In this document: piece after piece, positions 31,773 to 38,951 of the stretch
How positions within the stretch are numbered: position 1 is the first letter of the stretch
How the letters are laid out: the number at the start of each line of letters is the position of its first letter
Origin: Spirochaetia bacterium
Lineage (GTDB): Bacteria > Spirochaetota > Spirochaetia > B11-G9
Length of the DNA: 55,388 nucleotides
NCBI GenBank assembly: GCA_027859095.1
Contig: JAQIBN010000220.1
Coordinates: forward strand, 1 to 55,388
Reading direction: 5' to 3'
The notes under the pieces: generated by a model
Told to the model about the DNA's origin: nothing
The model's input: only the letters and a program-made list of their open reading frames with translations
Databases searched by the model: none
Made by a program: the position numbers and the translations under genes

Positions 31773-32948
31773 ATGAGCAGAAAAAAAATATTAACTATAT
31801 TATTAATAGTTATTCTAATTGGAATAGCTTTAATTGTGTGGTGGAAATTTAATAATAAATCTGAACAAAATGTAGTTTCTGAAGATACTACTATCAGTAC
31901 TATAGAAGCAGTCCCGGGATCAGTCTCTATAAAAGTAGAAGGCCCATCCATAATAGAACCTTACCAAACTCGAACAATCAGATCCTTTTTAGATGGTATT
32001 ATCACAATGACTGTAGCAGAAGGAGATCCTGTAGAAGAGGGCGAAATTCTAATTAGCCTGGATGGAAGTGATATGAGAATAGCCGTAGAACAGGCAAAAA
32101 TCAATCTATCAAAAGCAGAATTAAATAGAAATAGAAATAGGACAACTCTTAAAAATGAAGAAAAAAGCCTTCAGGACACAACTCAGCTTTTCAACTCTGG
32201 AGCTGTTTCAGGCGATCAGGTTAATAAAGCAAAATTAGCTGTGGATACAGCACTTTTTAATCTTAATTCGTCTAATCTGGATGTATCCCAGGCTGCTCTT
32301 ATCCTGGATATAGCCCGGAAGAATCTGGATAATATCCACATAAAGGCTCCCTACTCCGGAATAGTTCTTAGTACCTCAGTAATTCCTGGTGATATGATTA
32401 GCCAAGGGACTGCACTATTATTATTCGTAGATCTATCAAAGGTCAGACTTAAAGCTGAAGTCGATGAATTTGATATAGGAAAGGTGCAAAAAGGCCAAAA
32501 AGTCACTATTACAAGTGATTCCCTGGGAGATGAAAAACTAGGCTCAAAGGTTGAAAGAGTAAGTCCAGGAGCTGAAGTAATTAATAACATATCTATCTTT
32601 ACAGTTTCAACTGTTCTAAATAATGAGGAAGGAAAGCTGAAGCCAGGAATGAGTGCGGACCTCTCTATTCTTATTAGTGCGGATAAAGGTCTTTTAGTTC
32701 CAAGTAAAGCTGTTACCAGTATACGAACACGCAGCTATGTAAAAGTTTATACAGGTGAAGAAGTTGAAACAAGAAAAGTAACTGTTGGAGCGGATGATGG
32801 AAGAAACATTGTTGTTCTTGAGGGTCTGAATGAAGGAGACCTTGTTATTATCCCATCAGTACCTGGATTCCAGTTACCAACAACAAGTTCCAGTTCCAGT
32901 GGAACATCTGTAATACCGGTTCAAATACCCGGATCAGGATCACGTTAA
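31773..32948 (+). CDS. Periplasmic adaptor (MacA/HlyD family)
   Basis: 391 aa. One N-terminal membrane anchor (ILTILLIVILIGIALIVWW) then a barrel-sandwich half (FLDGIITMTVAEGDPVEEGEI), a coiled-coil hairpin about residues 100-175, and the second lipoyl half (NIHIKAPYSGIVLST). The tail is Ser/Gly-rich. Adaptors of this family bridge an inner-membrane MacB-type exporter to an outer-membrane channel. The ATG follows GGAG. It leads a three-gene exporter operon, and its stop overlaps the ATPase start by 1 bp. No TolC-like gene is adjacent. Confidence 0.85.
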   Translation: MSRKKILTILLIVILIGIALIVWWKFNNKSEQNVVSEDTTISTIEAVPGSVSIKVEGPSIIEPYQTRTIRSFLDGIITMTVAEGDPVEEGEILISLDGSDMRIAVEQAKINLSKAELNRNRNRTTLKNEEKSLQDTTQLFNSGAVSGDQVNKAKLAVDTALFNLNSSNLDVSQAALILDIARKNLDNIHIKAPYSGIVLSTSVIPGDMISQGTALLLFVDLSKVRLKAEVDEFDIGKVQKGQKVTITSDSLGDEKLGSKVERVSPGAEVINNISIFTVSTVLNNEEGKLKPGMSADLSILISADKGLLVPSKAVTSIRTRSYVKVYTGEEVETRKVTVGADDGRNIVVLEGLNEGDLVIIPSVPGFQLPTTSSSSSGTSVIPVQIPGSGSR

Positions 32949-33637
32949 TGATAAAAATTGAAAATCTTTCCCGGCACTATCAAATGGGCCCAACTACAGT
33001 TAAGGCCATTGATGATATAAGCCTGAATATTGGTAAAGGTGAATTTGTATCTATTGTAGGTCCAAGTGGGTCAGGGAAATCTACACTTATGAATATAATT
33101 GGATGCCTTGATTCTCCTACTTCGGGTAAATATACCCTGGCAGGAGAAGAAGTAGCAGGCTTAAGCAGAAATAGGTTGGCAGAAATACGAAACAAACATA
33201 TTGGCTTTGTTTTCCAGAGCTTCAATCTTCTTGGAAGAGAAAGTGCTGTAGAAAATGTAGAACTTCCCCTTATTTATGCAGGGATTCCCCCCAAAGAAAG
33301 AAGAGCAAGAGCAATGGAAATTTTAAAAAGAGTTGAACTTGATGGAAGGGAGTTTCATCAGCCCAATGAGTTATCCGGTGGACAGAGACAAAGAGTAGCC
33401 ATAGCAAGAGCATTAGCTGTTAATCCTAAAATACTTCTGGCTGATGAACCTACAGGAGCTTTGGATACAAAAACCGGTGCACAAATAATGGATCTTTTCA
33501 GACAATTACAGTCCGAAGGAGTTACTTTAATTATGGTAACTCATGACCCTGATGTAGCAGCACAGGGGAAAAGAATAGTTCAGGTCAGAGATGGTAAAAT
33601 ACTTGTAGATCTTCCTGTAGAGGAGTGGAATCGATGA
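32948..33637 (+). CDS. ABC exporter ATPase (MacB/LolD-type)
   Basis: 229 aa. Walker A GPSGSGKSTLMNIIGCLD, Q-loop FQSFNLLGRESAVENVELP, signature LSGGQRQRVAIARAL, Walker B ILLADEPTGALDTKTG, and switch His MVTHDP, all as in the LolD/MacB/FtsE class. It drives the FtsX-type permease encoded next, whose ATG overlaps its stop (ATGA). This class powers mechanotransmission in the periplasm rather than simple drug passage. Confidence 0.92.
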   Translation: MIKIENLSRHYQMGPTTVKAIDDISLNIGKGEFVSIVGPSGSGKSTLMNIIGCLDSPTSGKYTLAGEEVAGLSRNRLAEIRNKHIGFVFQSFNLLGRESAVENVELPLIYAGIPPKERRARAMEILKRVELDGREFHQPNELSGGQRQRVAIARALAVNPKILLADEPTGALDTKTGAQIMDLFRQLQSEGVTLIMVTHDPDVAAQGKRIVQVRDGKILVDLPVEEWNR

Positions 33638-34860
33638 CCAGTTTTAAATTTGCAGAATCTGTTAAAATGTCTTTTAGAAGTATTGCCTCAAATAAAGCAA
33701 GATCCTTCCTGACAGCCCTGGGTGTTATGATAGGAGTTGCTGCAGTAATAGCCCTGGTAGCTCTAGGAAATGGAACCCAGGAATCCGTTGAGCAAAGCCT
33801 TGAATCATTAGGTTCAAACCTCCTTATACTCTACTCAGGAGAACCCAAAGGAGGAAGCCTTGTAAGAAGAAATACTTCTAATATTAAACCTTCACTAACA
33901 GAAGAAGATCTTGCATTTCTTGATAGTCTTATTCCATCATTAATAACTGTTTCAGCTCCGGAATCATCGGAATCGGGGCAGATAAAATTTGGTAATAAAA
34001 ATACAGTTGGAACAATAATTGGGACAAATTTAAACTACCCCCAGGTTAGGAACTTCCACCCGATCTATGGTTCTTTCTTTTCAGATACCGATCTTGCTGC
34101 ACGGAAACCTACAGCTGTTATTGGTTCACAAATCTATAAGGATCTTTTCGATGAAGGTGGAGATCCAATAGGGCAAAAAATCAGGATAAATGGTGTAGGC
34201 TTTACTGTCACAGGCATTATGGAGGAAAAAGGTTCTTCAACAAGTGATACCTCAATATTTATTCCTATGACAACATTTCAAAAATATATCTCCGGTTCAG
34301 ATATGTATGCACTTATAAATATTCAGGCATCGGATCTTGATTCAATGAGAGAATTACAAACTTATATAGAAAATGAAATTTTGAGGCTCCACAACCTTCC
34401 GAATATGGATGCTGCAGATTTCTATATGGCAAACCAACTGGATCTTCTTAATACCCTCCAGGGAGTTACAAGTACTTTTACACTTCTTTTGGGAAGCATT
34501 GCTGCTATCAGTTTACTGGTTGGTGGTATTGGAATTATGAATATAATGCTGGTCGCTGTAACAGAGCGTACCAGAGAAATTGGCATTAGAATGGCTTTGG
34601 GTGCAAAATCTTCGGATATAATGAGTCAATTTTTAACAGAGGCAATCATACTATCTGTTGGAGGTGGTCTTATTGGGATCTTCCTGGGTATTACAACAGC
34701 CATAGGAGCAAATAGATTTGGAGGGATGGCATCCTCTATATCAATTAATTCAATTTTTCTTGCATTTGGGTTTTCAGTTGTAACGGGATTATTTTTTGGA
34801 GGTTACCCCGCCTACCAGGCATCAAAACTGGACCCCATAGAGGCATTGAGATATGAATAG
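33634..34860 (+). CDS. ABC exporter permease (MacB/FtsX family)
   Basis: 408 aa. The ATG at 33634 overlaps the ATPase stop and is preferred over an upstream in-frame ATG. Topology is the MacB pattern: one membrane segment near residue 20 (ARSFLTALGVMIGVAAVIA), a periplasmic domain of about 230 residues, and three segments at the C-terminus (ISLLVGGIGIMNIMLVAVTERTREIGIRMALGA is the conserved FtsX block, split here between segments). It ends with the usual LDPIEALRYE. It likely exports a peptide or envelope lipid-linked cargo. Confidence 0.9.
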   Translation: MTSFKFAESVKMSFRSIASNKARSFLTALGVMIGVAAVIALVALGNGTQESVEQSLESLGSNLLILYSGEPKGGSLVRRNTSNIKPSLTEEDLAFLDSLIPSLITVSAPESSESGQIKFGNKNTVGTIIGTNLNYPQVRNFHPIYGSFFSDTDLAARKPTAVIGSQIYKDLFDEGGDPIGQKIRINGVGFTVTGIMEEKGSSTSDTSIFIPMTTFQKYISGSDMYALINIQASDLDSMRELQTYIENEILRLHNLPNMDAADFYMANQLDLLNTLQGVTSTFTLLLGSIAAISLLVGGIGIMNIMLVAVTERTREIGIRMALGAKSSDIMSQFLTEAIILSVGGGLIGIFLGITTAIGANRFGGMASSISINSIFLAFGFSVVTGLFFGGYPAYQASKLDPIEALRYE

Positions 34861-34881
34861 TCAAAAATGAAGATTTTGGAA

Positions 34882-34928
34882 AGGCTGGTCGCCAACAAGT
34901 TGGCTGCTCGCCTATGCAACATAAGGAG
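34882..34928 (+). repeat. Stem-loop/RBS element, copy B
   Basis: Outer stem AGGC/GCCT, internal strands TGGTC (34886-34890) and TGCTC (34905-34909), inner stem GCCAAC/GTTGGC with loop AA, tail ATGCAAC followed by ATAAGGAG, the Shine-Dalgarno of the exported protein at 34936. Both stems differ from copies A and C yet remain fully paired. Confidence 0.8.
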
Positions 34929-34935
34929 ATATAAT

Positions 34936-35460
34936 ATGAAAAAGACAATTTTAGTATTACTGTTAGTTTTAACACCATTTATTTTAATGGCGCAGTCCAC
35001 TGATCCTGCTATTATAAAAGCAAAAAAAGAGACTGCTGTAATTTTTGACCTGGGTAGATTTTTCGGTTACTTAAACACAATGGTAACAAAAGCACCTGAG
35101 CTGGCTCTATCTGAAGATCAGATAGAGGAGCTCTACAACACACTAAGTGGATTCTTAATACTGGATAGAATAGAAATCGATGCTGCTGATGAAAGTCTAG
35201 TTTATCTGGAAGAAGAACTCCTTACCCTGGAACAGCTGATTTATGTTGATGAGTTAGCTATCGCAAAAATGGAGAATAGAGTAAGTGGTTCCGGTGCAGG
35301 AGGTGGTGGTGGAGGTTCTTCCGCATCAGGTTCAGGAGGGGGACAACTGGCAGGATATGTAGCCGGAGGTGATTTCAATCCACTAAAAGATCCTTCAAAA
35401 ACTATAGGAAAAGATGTTGCAGCTTTTTTTGACTATCTAAAAAAGAAAGTTGGAAAATAA
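34936..35460 (+). CDS. Exported Gly/Ser-rich protein linked to the MacAB-type exporter
   Basis: 174 aa from ATG 34936; the start is set by the AAGGAG of copy B and by a clean signal peptide (MKKTILVLLLVLTPFILMAQ). An apparent upstream extension is only the translated stem-loop element. The mature protein is acidic and helical (residues 25-110), then has a flexible linker rich in Gly and Ser (about 118-140), then a short charged end (KTIGKDVAAFFDYLKKKVGK). No family recognised. As last gene of the exporter operon it may be a periplasmic partner or cargo. Confidence 0.75.
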   Translation: MKKTILVLLLVLTPFILMAQSTDPAIIKAKKETAVIFDLGRFFGYLNTMVTKAPELALSEDQIEELYNTLSGFLILDRIEIDAADESLVYLEEELLTLEQLIYVDELAIAKMENRVSGSGAGGGGGGSSASGSGGGQLAGYVAGGDFNPLKDPSKTIGKDVAAFFDYLKKKVGK

Positions 35461-35463
35461 ATT

Positions 35464-35931
35464 TTAACATTTAAGCTTAATATCTCTGGATACTGGTTGA
35501 TCCAGAGATATAAGTGTTTCTGTCGACTGTATCTCCTCAATTAATTGAAGTTTTTCCACCAGGAAAGTTTTCAAACCCAAAGTACTTTGTAGAATAGCCT
35601 TAATAAATAAAGAATAACTGCCTGTGGTATAATGAACCTCAGTTATTTCATCAAATTTCTTCAATTTTTCAAGAACTTTTGAAGAATCACCAGCATTATG
35701 AAGATTTATGCCTATAAAAGTGGTTACATCAAATCCAAGTTTTGGATAATCCAGCATTATTCTGGATCCATTTACAATACCCAGTTCTTTTAGACGATTC
35801 ATGCGAACATGTATAGTTCCTCCGGAAACAACCAACTCTCTGGCAATTTCCTGAAAGGATTTACGGGAGTCATCCTGTAGAATAGACAGAATCTTTATAT
35901 CTAAATTATCAACCTTATGTTTATCATCCAT
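35464..35931 (-). CDS. asnC: AsnC/Lrp-family regulator
   Basis: 155 aa from ATG 35931, which has GGAG 6 nt upstream; an ATG four codons earlier has no site. N-terminal winged HTH (LDIKILSILQDDSRKSFQEIARELVVSGGTIHVRMNRLKELGIV) is split as usual for AsnC, followed by the RAM ligand-binding domain (GFDVTTFIGINLH, EVHYTTGSYSLFIKAI). It is divergent from asnA, as in many bacteria where AsnC activates asnA when asparagine is low. The 35-43 kb operon neighbour on the other side is convergent by 4 bp. Confidence 0.88.
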   Translation of the reverse strand: MDDKHKVDNLDIKILSILQDDSRKSFQEIARELVVSGGTIHVRMNRLKELGIVNGSRIMLDYPKLGFDVTTFIGINLHNAGDSSKVLEKLKKFDEITEVHYTTGSYSLFIKAILQSTLGLKTFLVEKLQLIEEIQSTETLISLDQPVSRDIKLKC

Positions 35932-36099
35932 AAAATGCTCCATTTTTTATTAATACCTAATAGAATATACATAATATACAGCAATATCATAGCTAATTGT
36001 TTAAATATTGATAATTATTATAAAATAAGTGTATTTTGGCTATTGATAAAATATAGAAACCATTTATGCTGTAATTGTAAAAACATAATTAGCTTGATC

Positions 36100-36146
36100 A
36101 GCCTGGTCGGAAGCAAGCTTCCTGCTCGGCTATGCAACCAAAGGAG
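36100..36146 (+). repeat. Stem-loop/RBS element, copy C (upstream of asnA)
   Basis: Outer stem AGCC/GGCT, internal strands TGGTC and TGCTC, inner stem GGAAGC/GCTTCC with loop AA, tail ATGCAACC, then AAAGGAG, 6 nt before the asnA ATG (36153). Best-preserved copy. Confidence 0.82.
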
Positions 36147-36152
36147 AAAAAG

Positions 36153-37187
36153 ATGTCTACATCAACATTGGAAAAAACTAAAACAGTAAATCTTTTAGAA
36201 TCAGAAAAAGAAATTACCTATGTTAAAAAAATATTTGGGAAAAAACTGGAATCATATTTAAATTTAACTAAGGTATCATCACCATTATTTACTTCTGCTG
36301 ATTCCGGAGTTCAGGATAATCTAAATGGAACGGAGAACGCAGTCAGTTTCAAAATAAAGAATAATGGCTCTAATAATTATGAAATTGTTCACTCTCTTGC
36401 TAAGTGGAAAAGAAGTGCCCTTGGTAGATTTAATGCTGAACCAGGTCAGGGGATACTTACAAACATGAAGGCATTAAGACCTGATGAACCGGATCTAACA
36501 AGCAGTATTCATTCAGTATACGTTGATCAATGGGACTGGGAAAAAGTTATGGAACCTACTGACAGAAACCTGGATTTTCTTAAAGAGAATGTAAGAAAAA
36601 TATTTCAATCTTTAAAAGGAACAGAAGAAAGAGTTACTGAAGAATTTGGAATTATAGGGACTCTTCCGGAAGAAATCAGTTTTGTTCATACAGAAGAACT
36701 TGTAGAAAAATGGCCTGATAAAACACCCAGAGAACGGGAAGATTTAATAACAAAGTCTAGAGGGGCTGTATTTATCATCGGAATAGGTGGTGTATTACCT
36801 GATGGATCTATTCATGATGGTAGAGCTCCTGATTATGATGACTGGACTAGCGAAACATCAGTAGGGAGACATGGCCTGAATGGAGACATTATGGTCTGGA
36901 ACCATGTTCTTGGACGTGCCTTTGAACTCTCATCTATGGGGATCAGAGTAGACAGTAAAACTATGCTTAAACAGCTTGAAATAAGAAATGAGATGGCAAG
37001 ATGTGATCTGAACTGGCATACTAAACTTATTATTGGGGACCTGCCTCAGACAATAGGTGGAGGAATTGGTCAATCCAGACTGGTAATGTTTTTATTACAC
37101 AAACATCATATTGGTGAAGTTCAGGTTAGTGAATGGCCGGAAAATGTCCTCACTGCCTGTAAAGAAAAAGGAATTGAATTACTGTAG
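36153..37187 (+). CDS. asnA: Aspartate-ammonia ligase (asparagine synthetase A)
   Basis: 344 aa; the start at 36153 follows the element's AAAGGAG, while a closer upstream ATG is only the element's ATGCAACC. AsnA motifs: VSSPLFTSADSGVQDNLNG, VHSLAKWKRSALGRF, GILTNMKALRPDE, VDQWDWEKVM, GGIGQSRLVMFLLHK (ATP-binding class II synthetase motif 3 with catalytic Arg). It makes asparagine from aspartate, ammonia and ATP (AMP-forming) in the cytosol. Divergent asnC probably regulates it, and stem-loop copy C may add translational control. Confidence 0.95.
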   Translation: MSTSTLEKTKTVNLLESEKEITYVKKIFGKKLESYLNLTKVSSPLFTSADSGVQDNLNGTENAVSFKIKNNGSNNYEIVHSLAKWKRSALGRFNAEPGQGILTNMKALRPDEPDLTSSIHSVYVDQWDWEKVMEPTDRNLDFLKENVRKIFQSLKGTEERVTEEFGIIGTLPEEISFVHTEELVEKWPDKTPREREDLITKSRGAVFIIGIGGVLPDGSIHDGRAPDYDDWTSETSVGRHGLNGDIMVWNHVLGRAFELSSMGIRVDSKTMLKQLEIRNEMARCDLNWHTKLIIGDLPQTIGGGIGQSRLVMFLLHKHHIGEVQVSEWPENVLTACKEKGIELL

Positions 37188-37201
37188 GAGGAGATCTTCA
37201 A

Positions 37202-37640
37202 ATGGCGTATGATCTTTCTAAATAAAAGGCACCCCATCTTACAGGCGCTTCCCTAAAGTTATTTACAGGAATCCTGGAAAGTAATTTTCCAGGCAGACTC
37301 TTACCGTTCAGGGAAGTTTTCTCCAGTCGATATATCAGAGAATCTCATAAAATTGACAGTTGATACTGAAATTGGAGATACCCGAACTTGAAGAAATGAG
37401 AGTTGCCCAGGTAATAACCATAGCTTCAGAGATGACTACAGCAATGAGCCCCTATGATAAAGAACATAGAAAAGATTTCGGTCTTGATGTTAGGACAAAT
37501 CTGACTATGGGAAGATCATTTACTAATGTTGATTATATACATGCCCAGAGAATGAGAACCTATGGTCAATCTTTCTCCTGTTCCGGAGGTCTAAAGGATG
37601 TATATGTTAAATACTGTAATAAATACGCGATAATCAGGCT
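37202..37640 (+). pseudogene. Amidase-family remnant (N- and C-terminal pieces)
   Basis: ATG 37202 follows GGAGGAG, 14 bp after asnA. After MAYDLSK there is an in-frame TAA, yet the same frame continues with KAPHLTGASLKLFTGILE to TGA 37361-37363. Another frame then reads LEIPELEEMRVAQVITIASE, TTAMSPYDKEHRKDFGLD, RTNLTMGRSFTNVDYIHAQR, which resembles the C-terminus of amidase-signature enzymes. The catalytic Ser-cisSer-Lys core is missing. So this looks like an amidase gene with a nonsense codon and a large internal deletion. Family call is from pattern memory only. Confidence 0.6.
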
Positions 37641-37671
37641 GCTACTGTGGTATCGGTTTGGCACGATCTTG

Positions 37672-37712
37672 TATTTTATACTATAAGGTATTATACTTAT
37701 TAGTATAAAATA
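37672..37712. repeat. 41-bp inverted repeat upstream of a STAND-like ATPase
   Basis: Arms TATTTTATACT (37672-37682) and AGTATAAAATA (37702-37712) are perfect; inside, ATAAG and CTTAT extend the stem to 16 bp with one bulged T. It ends 20 bp before the ATG at 37733. It might be an operator or a terminator for the asnA unit; a T-run is absent. Confidence 0.65.
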
Positions 37713-37732
37713 TTTCTTCTTAGAGGTATAAA

Positions 37733-38854
37733 ATGGCAACAATCAGGAATCCTTTCTATTATGGTGGAGTGGCAGAAGAGACATATTTCTGCAACAGATC
37801 AAATGAGATACAAATTTTAAAAAAGGATATCAAGAATGGCCTTAATATTCTTATCTATGAACCCAGGAGATTTGGAAAAACCTCTTTAGTAATAAGAGCC
37901 CTTAAAGAAATAAATAATAGATACATCTTTATAGATTTGATGGGCATAACAGATGAAATTGAATTTATTAATGCTTACTTTAATGCAATTTCAGCATCCC
38001 TGGAAACAACAGCAGAAAAAACAGTTAGGTATTTTAAAAATGTATTAAAAATCAGACCAAATATAAATGTTACATTTGATATGAATGGTTCCCCATCATA
38101 CTCCTTAAGCTTTGCCAGAAGTGAAAAAGAGAATGTTCTTGAAGAGATCATGAATATTCCATATGAATATGCAAAACACAGGAAGGAAAAACCCATTGTA
38201 GTTTTTGATGAATTTCAAGAAATATCAAAGTTAAATCTGGAAGAAAAACTAAGAAGTAAAATTCAGCTCCATGGTAATAAGATATCCTATATATTTTTAG
38301 GAAGTAAGAAAAGTATTATGAAAAAGATGTTTTTTGATAAAAACAGTGCCTTTTATAAGTCCGTAAAACATCTTCCTATCGCAGAAATTTCATTTTCTGA
38401 ATGGTCGTTGTTTATAAAAAAAGGTTTTAAAAATAATGATAAAAAAATTGATGATGAATTTCTTGAAGTGATTCTGTCAATCTCTAAAGGATTTCCTTAT
38501 TATACTCAACAAATCGCATATGAACTTTTTAATTCATGTGATTCTAATTCTGCTGTTGACAGCATAATAATGAAGCAAACACTCCATTCCATTCTGGATA
38601 GAGAAGAAGACCTTTTCCTCCAGGAATGGGAAAGTTTAAGTTTAAATCAAAGGAAAGCTCTTAAATTAATTATTATAGCAAAAGGTGATAATCTCTATGA
38701 AAAGAAAACAATGGATCAGTTTAATCTGACAAATTCAACCCTTAAAAAAGCGGTCGAGGGGTTGATAAATAAGGATGTAATTGACAAAGGCAATAAGCGC
38801 TACTACCTTCAGGATCCTATGTTCGAATACTATATTTACAAAAGGTTTATATAA
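37733..38854 (+). CDS. ATPase_2/STAND-like ATP-binding protein with winged-helix end
   Basis: 373 aa, ATG behind GAGG. Walker A is EPRRFGKTSL near residue 43 (P-loop of the archaeal-type ATPase_2 family), Walker B VVFDEFQEI near 158, and sensor FLGSKKS near 190. The C-terminal 80 residues look like a winged helix (LNQRKALKLIIIAKG, FNLTNSTLKKAVEGLINKDVI) ending in DPMFEYYIYKRF, typical for the family. These ATPases are widespread and of unknown role, often in mobile or defence contexts. It is a single gene with palindrome upstream and a strong terminator downstream. Confidence 0.82.
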   Translation: MATIRNPFYYGGVAEETYFCNRSNEIQILKKDIKNGLNILIYEPRRFGKTSLVIRALKEINNRYIFIDLMGITDEIEFINAYFNAISASLETTAEKTVRYFKNVLKIRPNINVTFDMNGSPSYSLSFARSEKENVLEEIMNIPYEYAKHRKEKPIVVFDEFQEISKLNLEEKLRSKIQLHGNKISYIFLGSKKSIMKKMFFDKNSAFYKSVKHLPIAEISFSEWSLFIKKGFKNNDKKIDDEFLEVILSISKGFPYYTQQIAYELFNSCDSNSAVDSIIMKQTLHSILDREEDLFLQEWESLSLNQRKALKLIIIAKGDNLYEKKTMDQFNLTNSTLKKAVEGLINKDVIDKGNKRYYLQDPMFEYYIYKRFI

Positions 38855-38879
38855 TTGTAGAAGGTACATAATAATTAAA

Positions 38880-38913
38880 AAGGGCTGCCTCATTAACTTA
38901 AGAGGCAGCCCTT
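38880..38913. terminator. Bidirectional rho-independent terminator
   Basis: Perfect 12-bp stem AAGGGCTGCCTC / GAGGCAGCCCTT around a 10-nt loop. On the minus strand it is followed by TTTTT, on the plus strand by a looser T-rich stretch. It separates the convergent ATPase and barrel-protein genes. Confidence 0.9.
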
Positions 38914-38951
38914 GAATAGACTTATTTTCTTTAAATTATTCCTGATAACAT

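Noticed and set aside
34867-34935. N-terminal extension of the exported protein, and likewise 36132-36152 for asnA
   Set aside because: The extra codons are only translated stem-loop/RBS element; the correct starts follow its AAGGAG, and one of them begins a clean signal peptide.
35281-35345. Gly/Ser codon run as a tandem DNA repeat or CRISPR-like array
   Set aside because: It is an irregular low-complexity linker without spaced repeats. No CRISPR array was found anywhere in the window.
36100-36146. Stem-loop element as an integron attC site
   Set aside because: The tail ATGCAAC does not fit the RYYYAAC/GTTRRRY core pair, no integrase is in the window, and the element sits upstream of start codons rather than after stops.
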